Of a DNA stretch of 8,649 nt, positions 1 to 7,600 are shown one piece after another. How positions within the stretch are numbered: position 1 is the first letter of the stretch; every line of letters begins with the position of its first letter. Below the pieces are notes generated by a model. That model saw only the letters and a program-made list of their open reading frames with translations, was not told the DNA's origin and did no database searches. Position numbers and translations under genes: made by a program. Source of the stretch: Candidatus Saccharimonadota bacterium (lineage in GTDB: Bacteria; Patescibacteriota; Saccharimonadia; Saccharimonadales; UBA7683); the NCBI GenBank assembly GCA_020427905.1, contig JAGQNU010000012.1:1-8649 (forward strand), in the 5' to 3' direction.

Positions 1-25
1 GTTAACTCGGAGTTAACTCGGAGTT
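1..25. repeat. 11-bp tandem palindromic repeat at the left edge
   Basis: The unit GTTAACTCGGA occurs at 1-11 and 12-22, followed by a partial third copy (GTT, 23-25). The first copy and the start of the second form a perfect 17-bp inverted repeat, GTTAACTC-G-GAGTTAAC (1-17). The array may continue to the left of the window. The 11-bp period is about one helical turn, so the palindromic half-sites would fall on one DNA face, as in a multi-site operator. It could also be the tail of an upstream terminator or a small variable repeat. No function can be assigned. Confidence 0.6.
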
Positions 26-63
26 CAATATTCACAACATAGTATACATCGAACTAATGCCAG

Positions 64-92
64 TGTTAATTGTATGCCGCTTATGCTACTAT
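64..92 (+). promoter_or_regulatory. possible weak extended -10 promoter for the 99-443 gene
   Basis: TG-C-TACTAT lies at 84-92 (TG at 84-85, -10 hexamer at 87-92, four of six matches to TATAAT). There is no convincing -35; the best at 17-bp spacing is TGTTAA at 64-69. A start about 7 bp downstream would fall on the ATG at 99, giving a leaderless mRNA. This also argues against the in-frame upstream ATG at 57. It rests on motif inspection only. Confidence 0.3.
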
Positions 93-98
93 TTAGCC

Positions 99-443
99 AT
101 GGCAACAAAGAAGAAACCAAGTAAAAAAGTTATTCGCAAGAAGGTCACAAAACTAATGGAGAGTGATATCTTCCATAGTGTCGCTATAGTATCCGTGCTA
201 TTAAACATTCTGTTTCTGGTAAGTATCTTCGTTCTAACGAGCACCGACACATTTGATCGTAAGTTCTACAACTCTGCCAAGTCGCGCTATTGTGCAAATG
301 TTCAGGGTATTGAAGATCGTGCTGAGGAGCTTGGCAGCGAGGCAGCCGCAGTACGTGAGTGGCAAATTACTTGCGTGAGTAAAGAGTATAAGCCGTTTTA
401 CAACGAGTCAGTTGAAAAGTTTAACGCTCAGTATCAAGAGTAG
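99..443 (+). CDS. small single-pass membrane protein, unknown function
   Basis: This 114-aa protein is not a family I recognise. Residues 1-19 are strongly basic (MATKKKPSKKVIRKK...), followed by one hydrophobic helix at about 27-47 and a roughly 65-residue acidic and polar C-terminal part. The positive-inside rule predicts a cytoplasmic N-terminus and an external C-terminal domain. That domain has just two cysteines (C65 and C92), which could form a disulfide if exported. The reading frame is open back to an ATG at 57, which would add 14 residues. I prefer the ATG at 99 because it starts directly with the basic segment and a candidate -10 lies inside 57-92. No SD is visible for either start. 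The gene converges on the iron-permease-like gene with a 2-bp gap. Confidence 0.7.
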   Translation: MATKKKPSKKVIRKKVTKLMESDIFHSVAIVSVLLNILFLVSIFVLTSTDTFDRKFYNSAKSRYCANVQGIEDRAEELGSEAAAVREWQITCVSKEYKPFYNESVEKFNAQYQE

Positions 444-455
444 TGCTACTTTTTA
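436..455. terminator. possible minimal terminator between convergent genes
   Basis: AGTAG (439-443) and CTACT (446-450) are inverted repeats around the two touching stop codons. On the plus-strand transcript the stem can extend with A-U and G-U pairs to about 436/453 and runs into a TTTTT tract (450-454). The loop is very tight and the stem A/U-rich, so this is a weak intrinsic terminator at best. The minus-strand transcript has no U-run after the stem. Confidence 0.3.
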
Positions 456-889
456 TCTTTAAGTGATCTAAACTGCTCTTGGAGCTCGTCAAGTTCAGCG
501 TCTGTGAGATCTTCAACATCGACAAACTCAGATCGCGCACCTCGACTGGTATTGATAAGTTCGTCAAGCTTTAGCTGCATTGCACGACCGTCCCGGTTCT
601 GAGTATTTTGGATAATGAACACCATTAAAAACGTTACAATAGTTGTGCCTGTGTTGATGATAAGTTGCCAGGTGTCTGAGAAGTTAAAGATTGGCCCCGT
701 GAGTGCCCATACAATAATCACAATCAACGCAATATTGAACGCCCAAGCGTTGCCAAGCTTGTTTGATAACTTAACGGCTATCTTGTGGAACGAATCTTGC
801 TTTACCTTTTCAGTTTTAGGGGTAGCCTGAGTCGGCTCTATGCCGTGACGAACAACGAGTATTTTGAATCTATTGAGTTTCCCAGCCAT
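446..889 (-). CDS. low-affinity iron permease family protein
   Basis: This 147-aa protein resembles the bacterial low-affinity iron permease family (Pfam Iron_permease, PF04120). The recognisable core is the second membrane helix and what follows it: TWQLIINTGTTIVTFLMVF, then IQNTQNRDGRAMQLKLDELI (about 73-112), which is the family's hallmark. There are two TM helices, about 49-66 and 75-94. The N-terminal 48 residues are basic; the C-terminal tail (about 113-147) is acidic and probably helical. The family was named after yeast Fet4-type transport, but short bacterial members have not in general been shown to carry iron, so the substrate is uncertain. The ATG at 889 is preceded by an AT-rich stretch with no SD. 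TGA-GATACT upstream would suit a leaderless start but is a weak match. The gene is divergent from the cohesin-like gene and convergent with the small membrane protein. Confidence 0.85.
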   Translation of the reverse strand: MAGKLNRFKILVVRHGIEPTQATPKTEKVKQDSFHKIAVKLSNKLGNAWAFNIALIVIIVWALTGPIFNFSDTWQLIINTGTTIVTFLMVFIIQNTQNRDGRAMQLKLDELINTSRGARSEFVDVEDLTDAELDELQEQFRSLKDKK

Positions 890-903
890 ATATATAGTAT
901 CTC

Positions 904-938
904 ACACTTTTGTGTAACAGTGGTACTTTTGCTATAAT
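904..938 (+). promoter_or_regulatory. extended -10 promoter for the cohesin-like gene, with small inverted repeat
   Basis: A -10 hexamer TATAAT (933-938, perfect) is preceded by TGC (930-932, extended -10). A -35-like TTGTGT (910-915) sits exactly 17 bp upstream. Transcription would begin near 945, leaving about 19 nt before the ATG at 964. A short inverted repeat ACAC-TTTT-GTGT (904-915) covers the -35 element and lies between the divergent starts, so it could be an operator, though it is short enough to be chance. This is the best promoter seen in the window. Confidence 0.65.
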
Positions 939-963
939 TGATTGCGAAGTATAACAACAAAAA

Positions 964-2688
964 ATGAAACAAATAGTTCACACCACACGCACTCACATAC
1001 GGCGACTCACCTACCTCTTTACTATAGTTCTATTTTGGAGCGCAAGCTGGGTCCCTGTGCAAGCACTGAGTACCAACGCCAATTTCACACTCTCGCCACA
1101 GTCAGATACATACACGACTGGGCAGGAGTTTACCGTTAGCGTCGTAGTTAGCCTCAATAACTACTACAACGCTGTGTGGTCAGATGTGTATTTTGACAAC
1201 AACCGATTCCAATACCTCGGCACCACACCAGGGAGCGCCTTTAACGGGGATGGTAGCGCAACTGTAAAATCAAACGGATTTGGCTCATACGTCTCCATCT
1301 CCGATACGCGTACGACTGGTGGATCACTATACGGCTCATATGTACTTGCAACCATGCGATTTAAAGCAACCTCCACAGGGGGAACATACCTAAACTTTGG
1401 TTCACGACGTGTTGTGTTATACCCAACTACCGAATACACAACATCAGCTACTAATAGTACGTACTCTGTCCAGAGTCCACCAGCGCCCACTCCGACGCCA
1501 ACACCGACGCCAGCGCCCACTCCGACGCCAACACCGACGCCAGCGCCCACTCCGACGCCAACACCACGCAAGCCAGCCCCCACCGCTACCGCACCGCCCA
1601 CTTCCCCACCGAGCAGTAGCGGCTTGCAGATTACTGATTTTGCTATCAGCGGCCTCAGCTATACATCGGCAAAGTTAACATGGAAGACTAATAAGCCCGC
1701 CACCACAAAGGCAAACTTCAGCACCACTAAATCTGACTTGTATATCGAGCGGGGCAATGAGGACCTTGTGACTGACCACGCGCTTGAGCTTGATAGTGAC
1801 ACTCTTGAAGCTGGGCAACGCTACTTTGTACGTATCACCAGCAATGATGGATCAGGCCCTGTCACTATCGATGGTGAGTTTGATACAAAATACATTCCGG
1901 TCACCGTCAAGGTAACGGGGAAAGCTGATGAACCAGTGAGTGAAGCGACTGTCACTATAGATGACGCGATTGGTATTACTGATGAGGATGGTGAGGCAAC
2001 ATTTGATCTGACAAATGGCGAGGTACTTATCTACGCTAGTAAGGGCGACCAGGAGGCAGACATCAGCGCGGATATCGAGATTCCCGAGTCGGACGACGCC
2101 CCCATCCAAAAAGTTACTTTATCGCTACTCTCCGGCGCAACGAGCACAAAAGAGGCTGCACCGACCGAGGGTTCATCAGGAGCGTGGCGCCTAATTCTCG
2201 CCTTTGTGATCCTGATATTGAGCGGAGGAGCTATTGCCTTTGTCTTTTTGCGCCGACGTATTGCAACAGGATCTACGAGCGACCCACTCGAGGCCGAGAG
2301 TTACGCACCAAAAACCGCCCCACCAACACTACCTGCACAGCAACCCGTCGTTCACCAGAAGCACGACACATCTGATCCAAAACTTGTCACTCCGCCTGAA
2401 CAACACCTATCTCATCATGCCAGTATTGCTGAGATGGTTGCCAACCAGACCGTCAACCAGACCAGTAGCTCACCCCAACTACCCCAATCGCCAACAGGCC
2501 AACAAGTTCCACACCACACCTCGCTCAAAGACATGGTGAAGGTACCTGAGCAACAGGAAGATACAACTGCAGATATTGACATACCAGCCAATGATCTCCC
2601 GATATCCCCCGAGCATCATGCATCGTCACGTGGTAATACAACGGATGGTTTGGATGACGATGCAGACCAGCTGACAATCCACCACTGA
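964..2688 (+). CDS. secreted, membrane-anchored cohesin-like/FN3 surface protein
   Basis: This 574-aa protein is a modular cell-surface protein. The order is: signal peptide 1-34 (basic start, hydrophobic 16-30, likely cut after VQA); a beta-rich cohesin/carbohydrate-binding-like domain at about 37-168, with FTVSVVV, an aromatic-rich strand and a closing LATMRFKA strand; a Pro/Thr/Ala linker 172-219; a fibronectin type III-like domain at about 220-308 (LTWKTNKPATTKANFS, YFVRITSND); an Ig/carboxypeptidase-regulatory-like domain at about 311-390 (VTVKVTGKADEPVSEATVTI, DEDGEATFDL); a TM helix at about 408-429 followed by RRR; and a 145-aa cytoplasmic tail rich in Pro, Gln and His. The tail carries a repeated HHxS motif. 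The linker is encoded by a 30-bp tandem repeat. The leader is A-rich (AACAACAAAAA) with no SD. Cohesin-type folds mediate protein-protein or carbohydrate binding. The ligand here is unknown and no dockerin is in view. Domain calls are from sequence pattern only. Confidence 0.8.
   Translation: MKQIVHTTRTHIRRLTYLFTIVLFWSASWVPVQALSTNANFTLSPQSDTYTTGQEFTVSVVVSLNNYYNAVWSDVYFDNNRFQYLGTTPGSAFNGDGSATVKSNGFGSYVSISDTRTTGGSLYGSYVLATMRFKATSTGGTYLNFGSRRVVLYPTTEYTTSATNSTYSVQSPPAPTPTPTPTPAPTPTPTPTPAPTPTPTPRKPAPTATAPPTSPPSSSGLQITDFAISGLSYTSAKLTWKTNKPATTKANFSTTKSDLYIERGNEDLVTDHALELDSDTLEAGQRYFVRITSNDGSGPVTIDGEFDTKYIPVTVKVTGKADEPVSEATVTIDDAIGITDEDGEATFDLTNGEVLIYASKGDQEADISADIEIPESDDAPIQKVTLSLLSGATSTKEAAPTEGSSGAWRLILAFVILILSGGAIAFVFLRRRIATGSTSDPLEAESYAPKTAPPTLPAQQPVVHQKHDTSDPKLVTPPEQHLSHHASIAEMVANQTVNQTSSSPQLPQSPTGQQVPHHTSLKDMVKVPEQQEDTTADIDIPANDLPISPEHHASSRGNTTDGLDDDADQLTIHH
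1481..1565 (+). repeat. 30-bp tandem repeat encoding a PT/PA linker
   Basis: A 30-bp unit (starting CAGCGCCCACTCCGACGCCA, ending ACACCGACGC) is repeated exactly at 1481-1510 and 1511-1540. A third copy is identical for about 25 bp (1541-1565) before diverging. It encodes the APTPTPTPTP-type linker of the surface protein. The copies are identical at the DNA level and in frame (10 codons), so slippage would change linker length without breaking the frame. Confidence 0.9.
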
Positions 2689-2721
2689 TCGCAGATAAAC
2701 AGGAGTAGATCTGTACCTGTG

Positions 2722-2763
2722 TGGTAAAATTAGGTATATGCTAATGCTTTAAAAAAGCATATA
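2722..2763 (+). promoter_or_regulatory. extended -10 promoter and leader hairpins of the histidine kinase gene
   Basis: TG-G-TAAAAT (2722-2730) is an extended -10 with five of six matches. No clear -35 lies at the usual distance. A start near 2737 gives a leader of about 37 nt. Two mutually exclusive hairpins use the same 3' sequence: ATGCTTT (2744-2750) with AAAGCAT (2754-2760) and a 3-nt loop, or TATATGC (2735-2741) with GCATATA (2757-2763). No U-tract follows, so neither is a terminator. They could affect mRNA stability or access to the GTG start. Confidence 0.45.
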
Positions 2764-2773
2764 TGGAAATGAT

Positions 2774-4018
2774 GTGAATAGCTTAACTACACCACTCATT
2801 CTGGTCATCGTTGCACTTGTCGTCGGCACGATCAGCTTTGTTATTGGCCTAATAGTCTCGAGGCAAAGCTCTTCTGCCCAAACAGAGTCTGCTGAGAGTA
2901 TTAAAGACGCCACGACTCGATTTTTAATAACGCTCAGTAGCGACGCGGTTGTCATAACTGATCATAAATACAACATAGTTAACTACAACTCAATATTCAG
3001 ATCGCTCATTGGCACCAGCATCATACTCGACGAGCAACCACTCTCGGATCTGCTACGTATAGTCACCGAAGAAGGTAAAGACCTGGGTGTGAGTGATATT
3101 GCACAATTTAAACAGGGAGACTCCAGCCAACGACGTAGTGTCTTTATGCTTGCTACTAACCAGCAGAAAATTGAGATCGATGTGTCAGTGTATCGATTCC
3201 AGCATGCGGGTGCCACGCACCTTGTCTGGAAGCTGGTGAATATGAGTACTCAGCAAAACCTAGCCAAAGAGCAGAGTGATTTTATATCTGTCATATCACA
3301 TGAGCTCCGCACACCGGTTGCTGTGATGGAGGCCAGCACTTCAAGTCTGCTAAACAGTGCCAACGAGGCCTTATCCGCCAACCAAAGAAAGTTGGTAAGT
3401 GCAACAAGAGAGAATGCGCTGCTGCTCTCAAAATTGCTTGCCGATCTCTCTGTATACAGTACGGTCAATAGTGGCTCTGTGAAGACAGAGATGTCATCGG
3501 TCTCCCCGCGCATGATACTGGATCAGATGCAGAAGGTGTTTACCTCTCAGGCAGAGGCAAAAAACATCGTACTTGTTGCTGACCACGACCAGAACGTGCG
3601 GAGTGTCATCAGCAGCGAGGCACACATCCTCTCTATCATGCAGAATTACATAAAAAACGCCATCCAATTTAGTTCACCTGGTGGCGTCGTAATCATTGCC
3701 ACCAAAGCCACGGCTGATGGCGTTGTGTTTATGGTACGTGACAGCGGAAAAGGTATTTCATCCGAGCAACAACAGCAGCTATTTAAAACAACGTTTCATG
3801 CCCATGACGACACCGCACACCAAACACTGCAGGGGGTTGGCGTAGGCCTCTACATCAGCGCTCAACTCTCCCAAGCCATTGGCGCCACAGTATGGGCGGA
3901 GAGCGAAGTTGACAAAGGCACATCACTCTACCTGAAGGTACCCGTCACACATGAGACTACAGAGTCACAGAAGACAGTTCGCTCTCTAGAGATGAATAAA
4001 TTTGCGCAAGATATCTAG
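2774..4018 (+). CDS. membrane-anchored PAS sensor histidine kinase
   Basis: This 414-aa protein is a complete histidine kinase that should autophosphorylate on His and pass the phosphate to a response regulator. Residues 7-29 form one TM helix with almost no external domain. A PAS-like domain follows at about 45-158 (LSSDAVVITDHKYNIVNYNSIF), pointing to a cytoplasmic or membrane-proximal signal. The dimerisation/phosphoacceptor region has SHELRTP with the phospho-His at H176. The ATPase domain shows the N box N291-YIKNA-IQFS (N291, N295), G1 box DSGKG (D323), F box around F337 and G2 box GVGVGLY (354-360). The C-terminal 25 residues are polar and outside the kinase core. The start is GTG: the frame is closed by a TAA at 2750 and no in-frame ATG lies between. 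A weak GGA sits at 2765-2767. No response regulator is adjacent, so it is an orphan within this window. Its stop shares the CTAG at 4015-4018 with the opposing gene. Confidence 0.92.
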   Translation: MNSLTTPLILVIVALVVGTISFVIGLIVSRQSSSAQTESAESIKDATTRFLITLSSDAVVITDHKYNIVNYNSIFRSLIGTSIILDEQPLSDLLRIVTEEGKDLGVSDIAQFKQGDSSQRRSVFMLATNQQKIEIDVSVYRFQHAGATHLVWKLVNMSTQQNLAKEQSDFISVISHELRTPVAVMEASTSSLLNSANEALSANQRKLVSATRENALLLSKLLADLSVYSTVNSGSVKTEMSSVSPRMILDQMQKVFTSQAEAKNIVLVADHDQNVRSVISSEAHILSIMQNYIKNAIQFSSPGGVVIIATKATADGVVFMVRDSGKGISSEQQQQLFKTTFHAHDDTAHQTLQGVGVGLYISAQLSQAIGATVWAESEVDKGTSLYLKVPVTHETTESQKTVRSLEMNKFAQDI

Positions 4019-4632
4019 TACACTGTTCGCTTCACCGCATCTTTGGTGTGTATTGGTGTCAGAAAACTCGTTAATGCCAGGATCGTCAGAAGGAGCGCGG
4101 TAGAGAATATATATGGCAGAGACTCCCCGATCTCGGCTTGCAGAACATACTCTATATAAATGGCCCAACCAACCGACAGAACCGACAGTGCCAGCAGTAG
4201 CAACCTGAGGAGTGCGATGAACTGCCCCGTGCTCTCTTTTGCCTGAATCAGCATGTGCAAAGCCAAAGCTACAACTGGAAGTATCAGTGCAACTGCCTGC
4301 ACGGTTTGCGAGGCAAGTTGAAGCACAATGCCCGCGCCAATTGACGCCATCACTACGCCCATAAACACCCACTTATTTTTCAGCTCTACATACGCGACAT
4401 AGATCAAACAGAGTAACGAGAGGGCAGTCAATATAACCTGCGTCGTCAACTCTGGGAGTCTTATGAATCGACTAGCAATATCTGCAACATTAATTAGGGC
4501 AATGAGCATAAAGAACATGCTAAAGAATAAGCTCACCTTCAACTTGCTGCTCACGTACAATCGAGCACTCTGTGCGCTCAACACGAGAGAAGAAGCCACC
4601 ACTAGTAGCTGTATCCCCTCTATGAGGCGCAT
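4015..4632 (-). CDS. polytopic (about seven TM) membrane protein, unknown function
   Basis: I do not recognise this 205-aa family. The protein is almost entirely hydrophobic, with about seven predicted helices near 4-22, 33-51, 64-82, 87-105, 110-128, 138-158 and 173-193. The short loops hold K/R (RLYVSSKLK, ELKNK, QAKES, and the tail HTKDAVKR). The layout resembles the membrane halves of 7TM sensory proteins, but there is no attached signalling domain, and a scaffold or transporter subunit is equally possible. The ATG at 4632 lies 3 bp after the stop of the 1184-aa gene. An AGGAG inside the end of that gene is about 12 nt upstream, too far for a good SD, so translation is probably coupled to the upstream gene. 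Tail-to-tail, its TAG overlaps the TAG of the kinase by sharing CTAG. Confidence 0.75.
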   Translation of the reverse strand: MRLIEGIQLLVVASSLVLSAQSARLYVSSKLKVSLFFSMFFMLIALINVADIASRFIRLPELTTQVILTALSLLCLIYVAYVELKNKWVFMGVVMASIGAGIVLQLASQTVQAVALILPVVALALHMLIQAKESTGQFIALLRLLLLALSVLSVGWAIYIEYVLQAEIGESLPYIFSTALLLTILALTSFLTPIHTKDAVKRTVY

Positions 4633-4635
4633 GCG

Positions 4636-7600
4636 CTAGACGTACTCCTCAGCCGTCGACCCTCCGAGTAAGATGTCAGTCTTCCAAATTACCATCCCGG
4701 TGAGCCCAAGGGTTGCAGCTAGCGCTGCATAGACTGCGTAGATAAGGAGCGCTTTATTCTGCGTTGAGCCCGCAGTCTTCTGTTGTTCAAGAGCCTGCTG
4801 TGCTGTGTCCCTCACTACTTGCACCACCTGATTTGGAACCGCCAAGTCATCAGCGGTTAACGTTGTAGTAGTTGTATTGCTTGCGGGTAGATTCCTGAAC
4901 TCAGTTGCTCCGTATGTCTTCTCGATAACGGTTGTCGTGCTCTCCGGGTCTTGCGTCACCGGTGCATCGGCTGGCACATAATACGTCGCGGACGAATTGT
5001 AATTGCCCAGCAATGCTGACCCTGTATTGCTCGTAGTCGCGATTGCGGTTGAGAGCCCACCAAGTACGACAGGATAGTTTCCGGGATCAACAGTGTCAGA
5101 GGCAATATCATACATATGCACTGTATTGTGCAGGAGCGTTGGCATGAATACCTGAGTACCATCAGGACTTAACACTGGATTATATGGAATCTCGGTGCTC
5201 GTTACTGGTTTAGACGTCAAAGTCCCGGATGTGAGATCTAGCGTACTGATATAAAACGTTGGGAGCGAGTCAATAAACACTGCCTGATTATTTGCGATAC
5301 CAGTGGTCACCTTCTCAATAAGCTCCTCGAGATTGAGTGTCACCATGTATGCTTTTGCACCGGTATTGCCGACTACAAAGTTAAACAGTGGTACGGTTGG
5401 CATTGGTGTTTTTGATATGATCTCGTCAGTATCCAGGTCGATCAACATCACACCCGGACTGAGATACGGAAATCCACCCTCTTCCTCCGCCAGCCTTACG
5501 TCGATATAGCTCACGTACAATATATTATTAGCCACACTAGTTTGCATACCAATCGGCACCGTTGTTGTCTCTGGGTCAGACTGGATATCGAGTGAGGTTA
5601 CCTCGTTTGTCTCTGTGTTAACAGAGTTTACAATATTTGGGCTAAATGCTGGGGTGAAGAACTGTGATCCATCATTACTATATACACCAGCTTTGGCTAA
5701 AACGTTTACTGCCGCAGAAGTAACTGAGGTGCCGAGCACAAAGCCTCCATCATCACTACTAAAAGACTCCACGTCTACGGTAGGATCGACCAGGTCACCT
5801 GAGATACTATTATCACCTAGGTCAAGCGGCACAAATTGTAGTGGTGATGGCTGCGGGCCAACGAGTGGATCTTGCGCCATGACAAGATTGAGTTCATTCT
5901 CAATACTGAGCGCCTCAACAAAACCCTCTGTCCCGTCACGATTCAGGCTGATACCCAGTGGAACAAGGCCAACGGGCATATCTATCTGTGCAATCTTCTG
6001 TTTTGTCTGCGTGCTATATACATCTACGGTACCTAACTGGGTATCCAACAGATCTTGTAGCACATCAGCGTCTCCAGGCTCTGGCTGTGCACCCCCTATA
6101 TAGGATGTTAGTAGGTCAATGTGATCAGCTAAAAACGTTGAGAAGTCGATGTTTGAGACATAATATCTCTGGCCATTTGGATTGATCGCTGCACTCAAGT
6201 TGAGCCTCAAACTGCTCAATCCTATTGTCGGTAGTGTTACCGGTTGCTGCTCTAACCCGCTCTGACCATCGATGACCGAGAGTTGGTTCTTGGCTATGTC
6301 AGATCCAAATACAAACAGGTTTGGTAAAACAAGTTGTGAGCGTTTGTTATTGTAGAGTACGGAGATATTGTTAGTCTTGTTCTTCTGCAAAGATACAACC
6401 TTCTGCCAATTGCCGTTTTGATCGACTGTCACATTGATTGGACTTCCCGAGTTCACTGAAAGCTGAATTGTAGCGCCTTTTGGTCCCGTCCCGGTTATCG
6501 TTGGTGTGCTTGTTGTAAGCGTAGAATCGGCCAATGGCCCCGTAATCTTTACTGGATCGCCAACCGAGAACGTCACCTCGCTCTCGAGGGCAATCGTCCC
6601 TGCATCAAGCGGTTCTGAAATTGCTCCAGATGCAACACCATTTGCCGTAATTGCTGTTGCGGTTGTTGAACTTGCCGCGTTTGCATTTGCAACAGTAAGT
6701 GAGCTGAACAGCTGTGACACGTCGTAGATATCACCCACCCCAGGTGCTCGTGCATACGATGCGTAGAGCGAACCGTCATAGTACATGAGGCCAGACAAGC
6801 CAGTGTAGTTACTTCCCGGCGGGCTAACAACTCCTATGAGTTGATTTGTGGTGAGGTCAACTATTGCAACGGTGTCGTCTTGAAGCGGGATATACGCCCG
6901 GGTCTCGGAGTCATTTGTAACAATCTGTTTTGTCTGCTCCATGACAGATGAGGGGAGTTCGATGGTGGCGGTCTGTAGTTTAGTGACTCTATCAAAAACC
7001 CGAAGGGTTGTATCGTAACTGCTCGTAGCATACACAGTATCGTTGCCACTAGCATATAGCGTGCTGCCCTCCAGGCTGGTGCCCAGATCTATTGCGGTAT
7101 CAGCAAGATTGCCACTGGCAACATCATAAAGTCCAATGTAATACGATCCATCTTGAATTGCTTTTGAAATGTAGATGGTAGAGCCGTCAGCACTTGCAAC
7201 CATATCACGCGCTGAGGCACCAAGTGTTAGTTGGGATGATGTTCCATCCGCTGTTGATACTATGTCAAGTTGATCACTATTGTAGGCTACCGTGAACAGC
7301 TTGGACCCATCAGCAGATTGCGCCATCTGAGTCGCGCTTGCAGTGGTTGCAACAGGAAAGCCCGAGTCGGATATAAGTGTCTGAGTTGCAGTATCAATTG
7401 CGACTATCTTACCAGCATCACCATCTGCGTAGAGCAAGTACACCCTGGCACCATCTGTAGAGACAAGACCACGCACAAAGGATTCACCCGTGTCCTGCGG
7501 TGTCTCCTCATCAGTTAAAAACTGGCTGGACAGGGTTATTGTTTTGGTGGTCTTCTGCTGCAACACATCAAATATGGTTACACTGCGAGACCGTACAATG

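Noticed and set aside
57..98. Upstream ATG extending the small membrane protein by 14 residues
   Set aside because: The extension places a hydrophobic, Cys-containing stretch before the basic N-terminus, and a candidate -10 lies within it.
615..830. Plus-strand hydrophobic open frame
   Set aside because: It is antisense to the TM helices of the iron-permease-like gene; antisense of membrane helices often looks hydrophobic.
1481..1565. Possible CRISPR-like repeat array
   Set aside because: The repeats are directly adjacent with no spacers and encode an in-frame protein linker.
1164..1601. Minus-strand open frame with a long Gly-Val repeat
   Set aside because: It is the antisense of the Pro/Thr linker repeat in the surface-protein gene; the low-complexity GVGVG run is a by-product of that repeat.
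2744..2760. Hairpin as terminator of the cohesin-like gene
   Set aside because: The stem is AT-rich with no U-tract after it, and it lies downstream of a good -10, so it belongs to the kinase leader.
3986..4372. Minus-strand 128-codon frame overlapping the kinase end and the polytopic gene
   Set aside because: It is out of frame with the clearly hydrophobic 205-aa protein, Ser/Cys/Arg-rich, and without recognisable features.
5615..6103. Plus-strand 162-codon open frame
   Set aside because: It lies wholly antisense to the 1184-aa gene, has a Ser/Pro/Thr-rich shadow composition, and shows no domain pattern or start signal.
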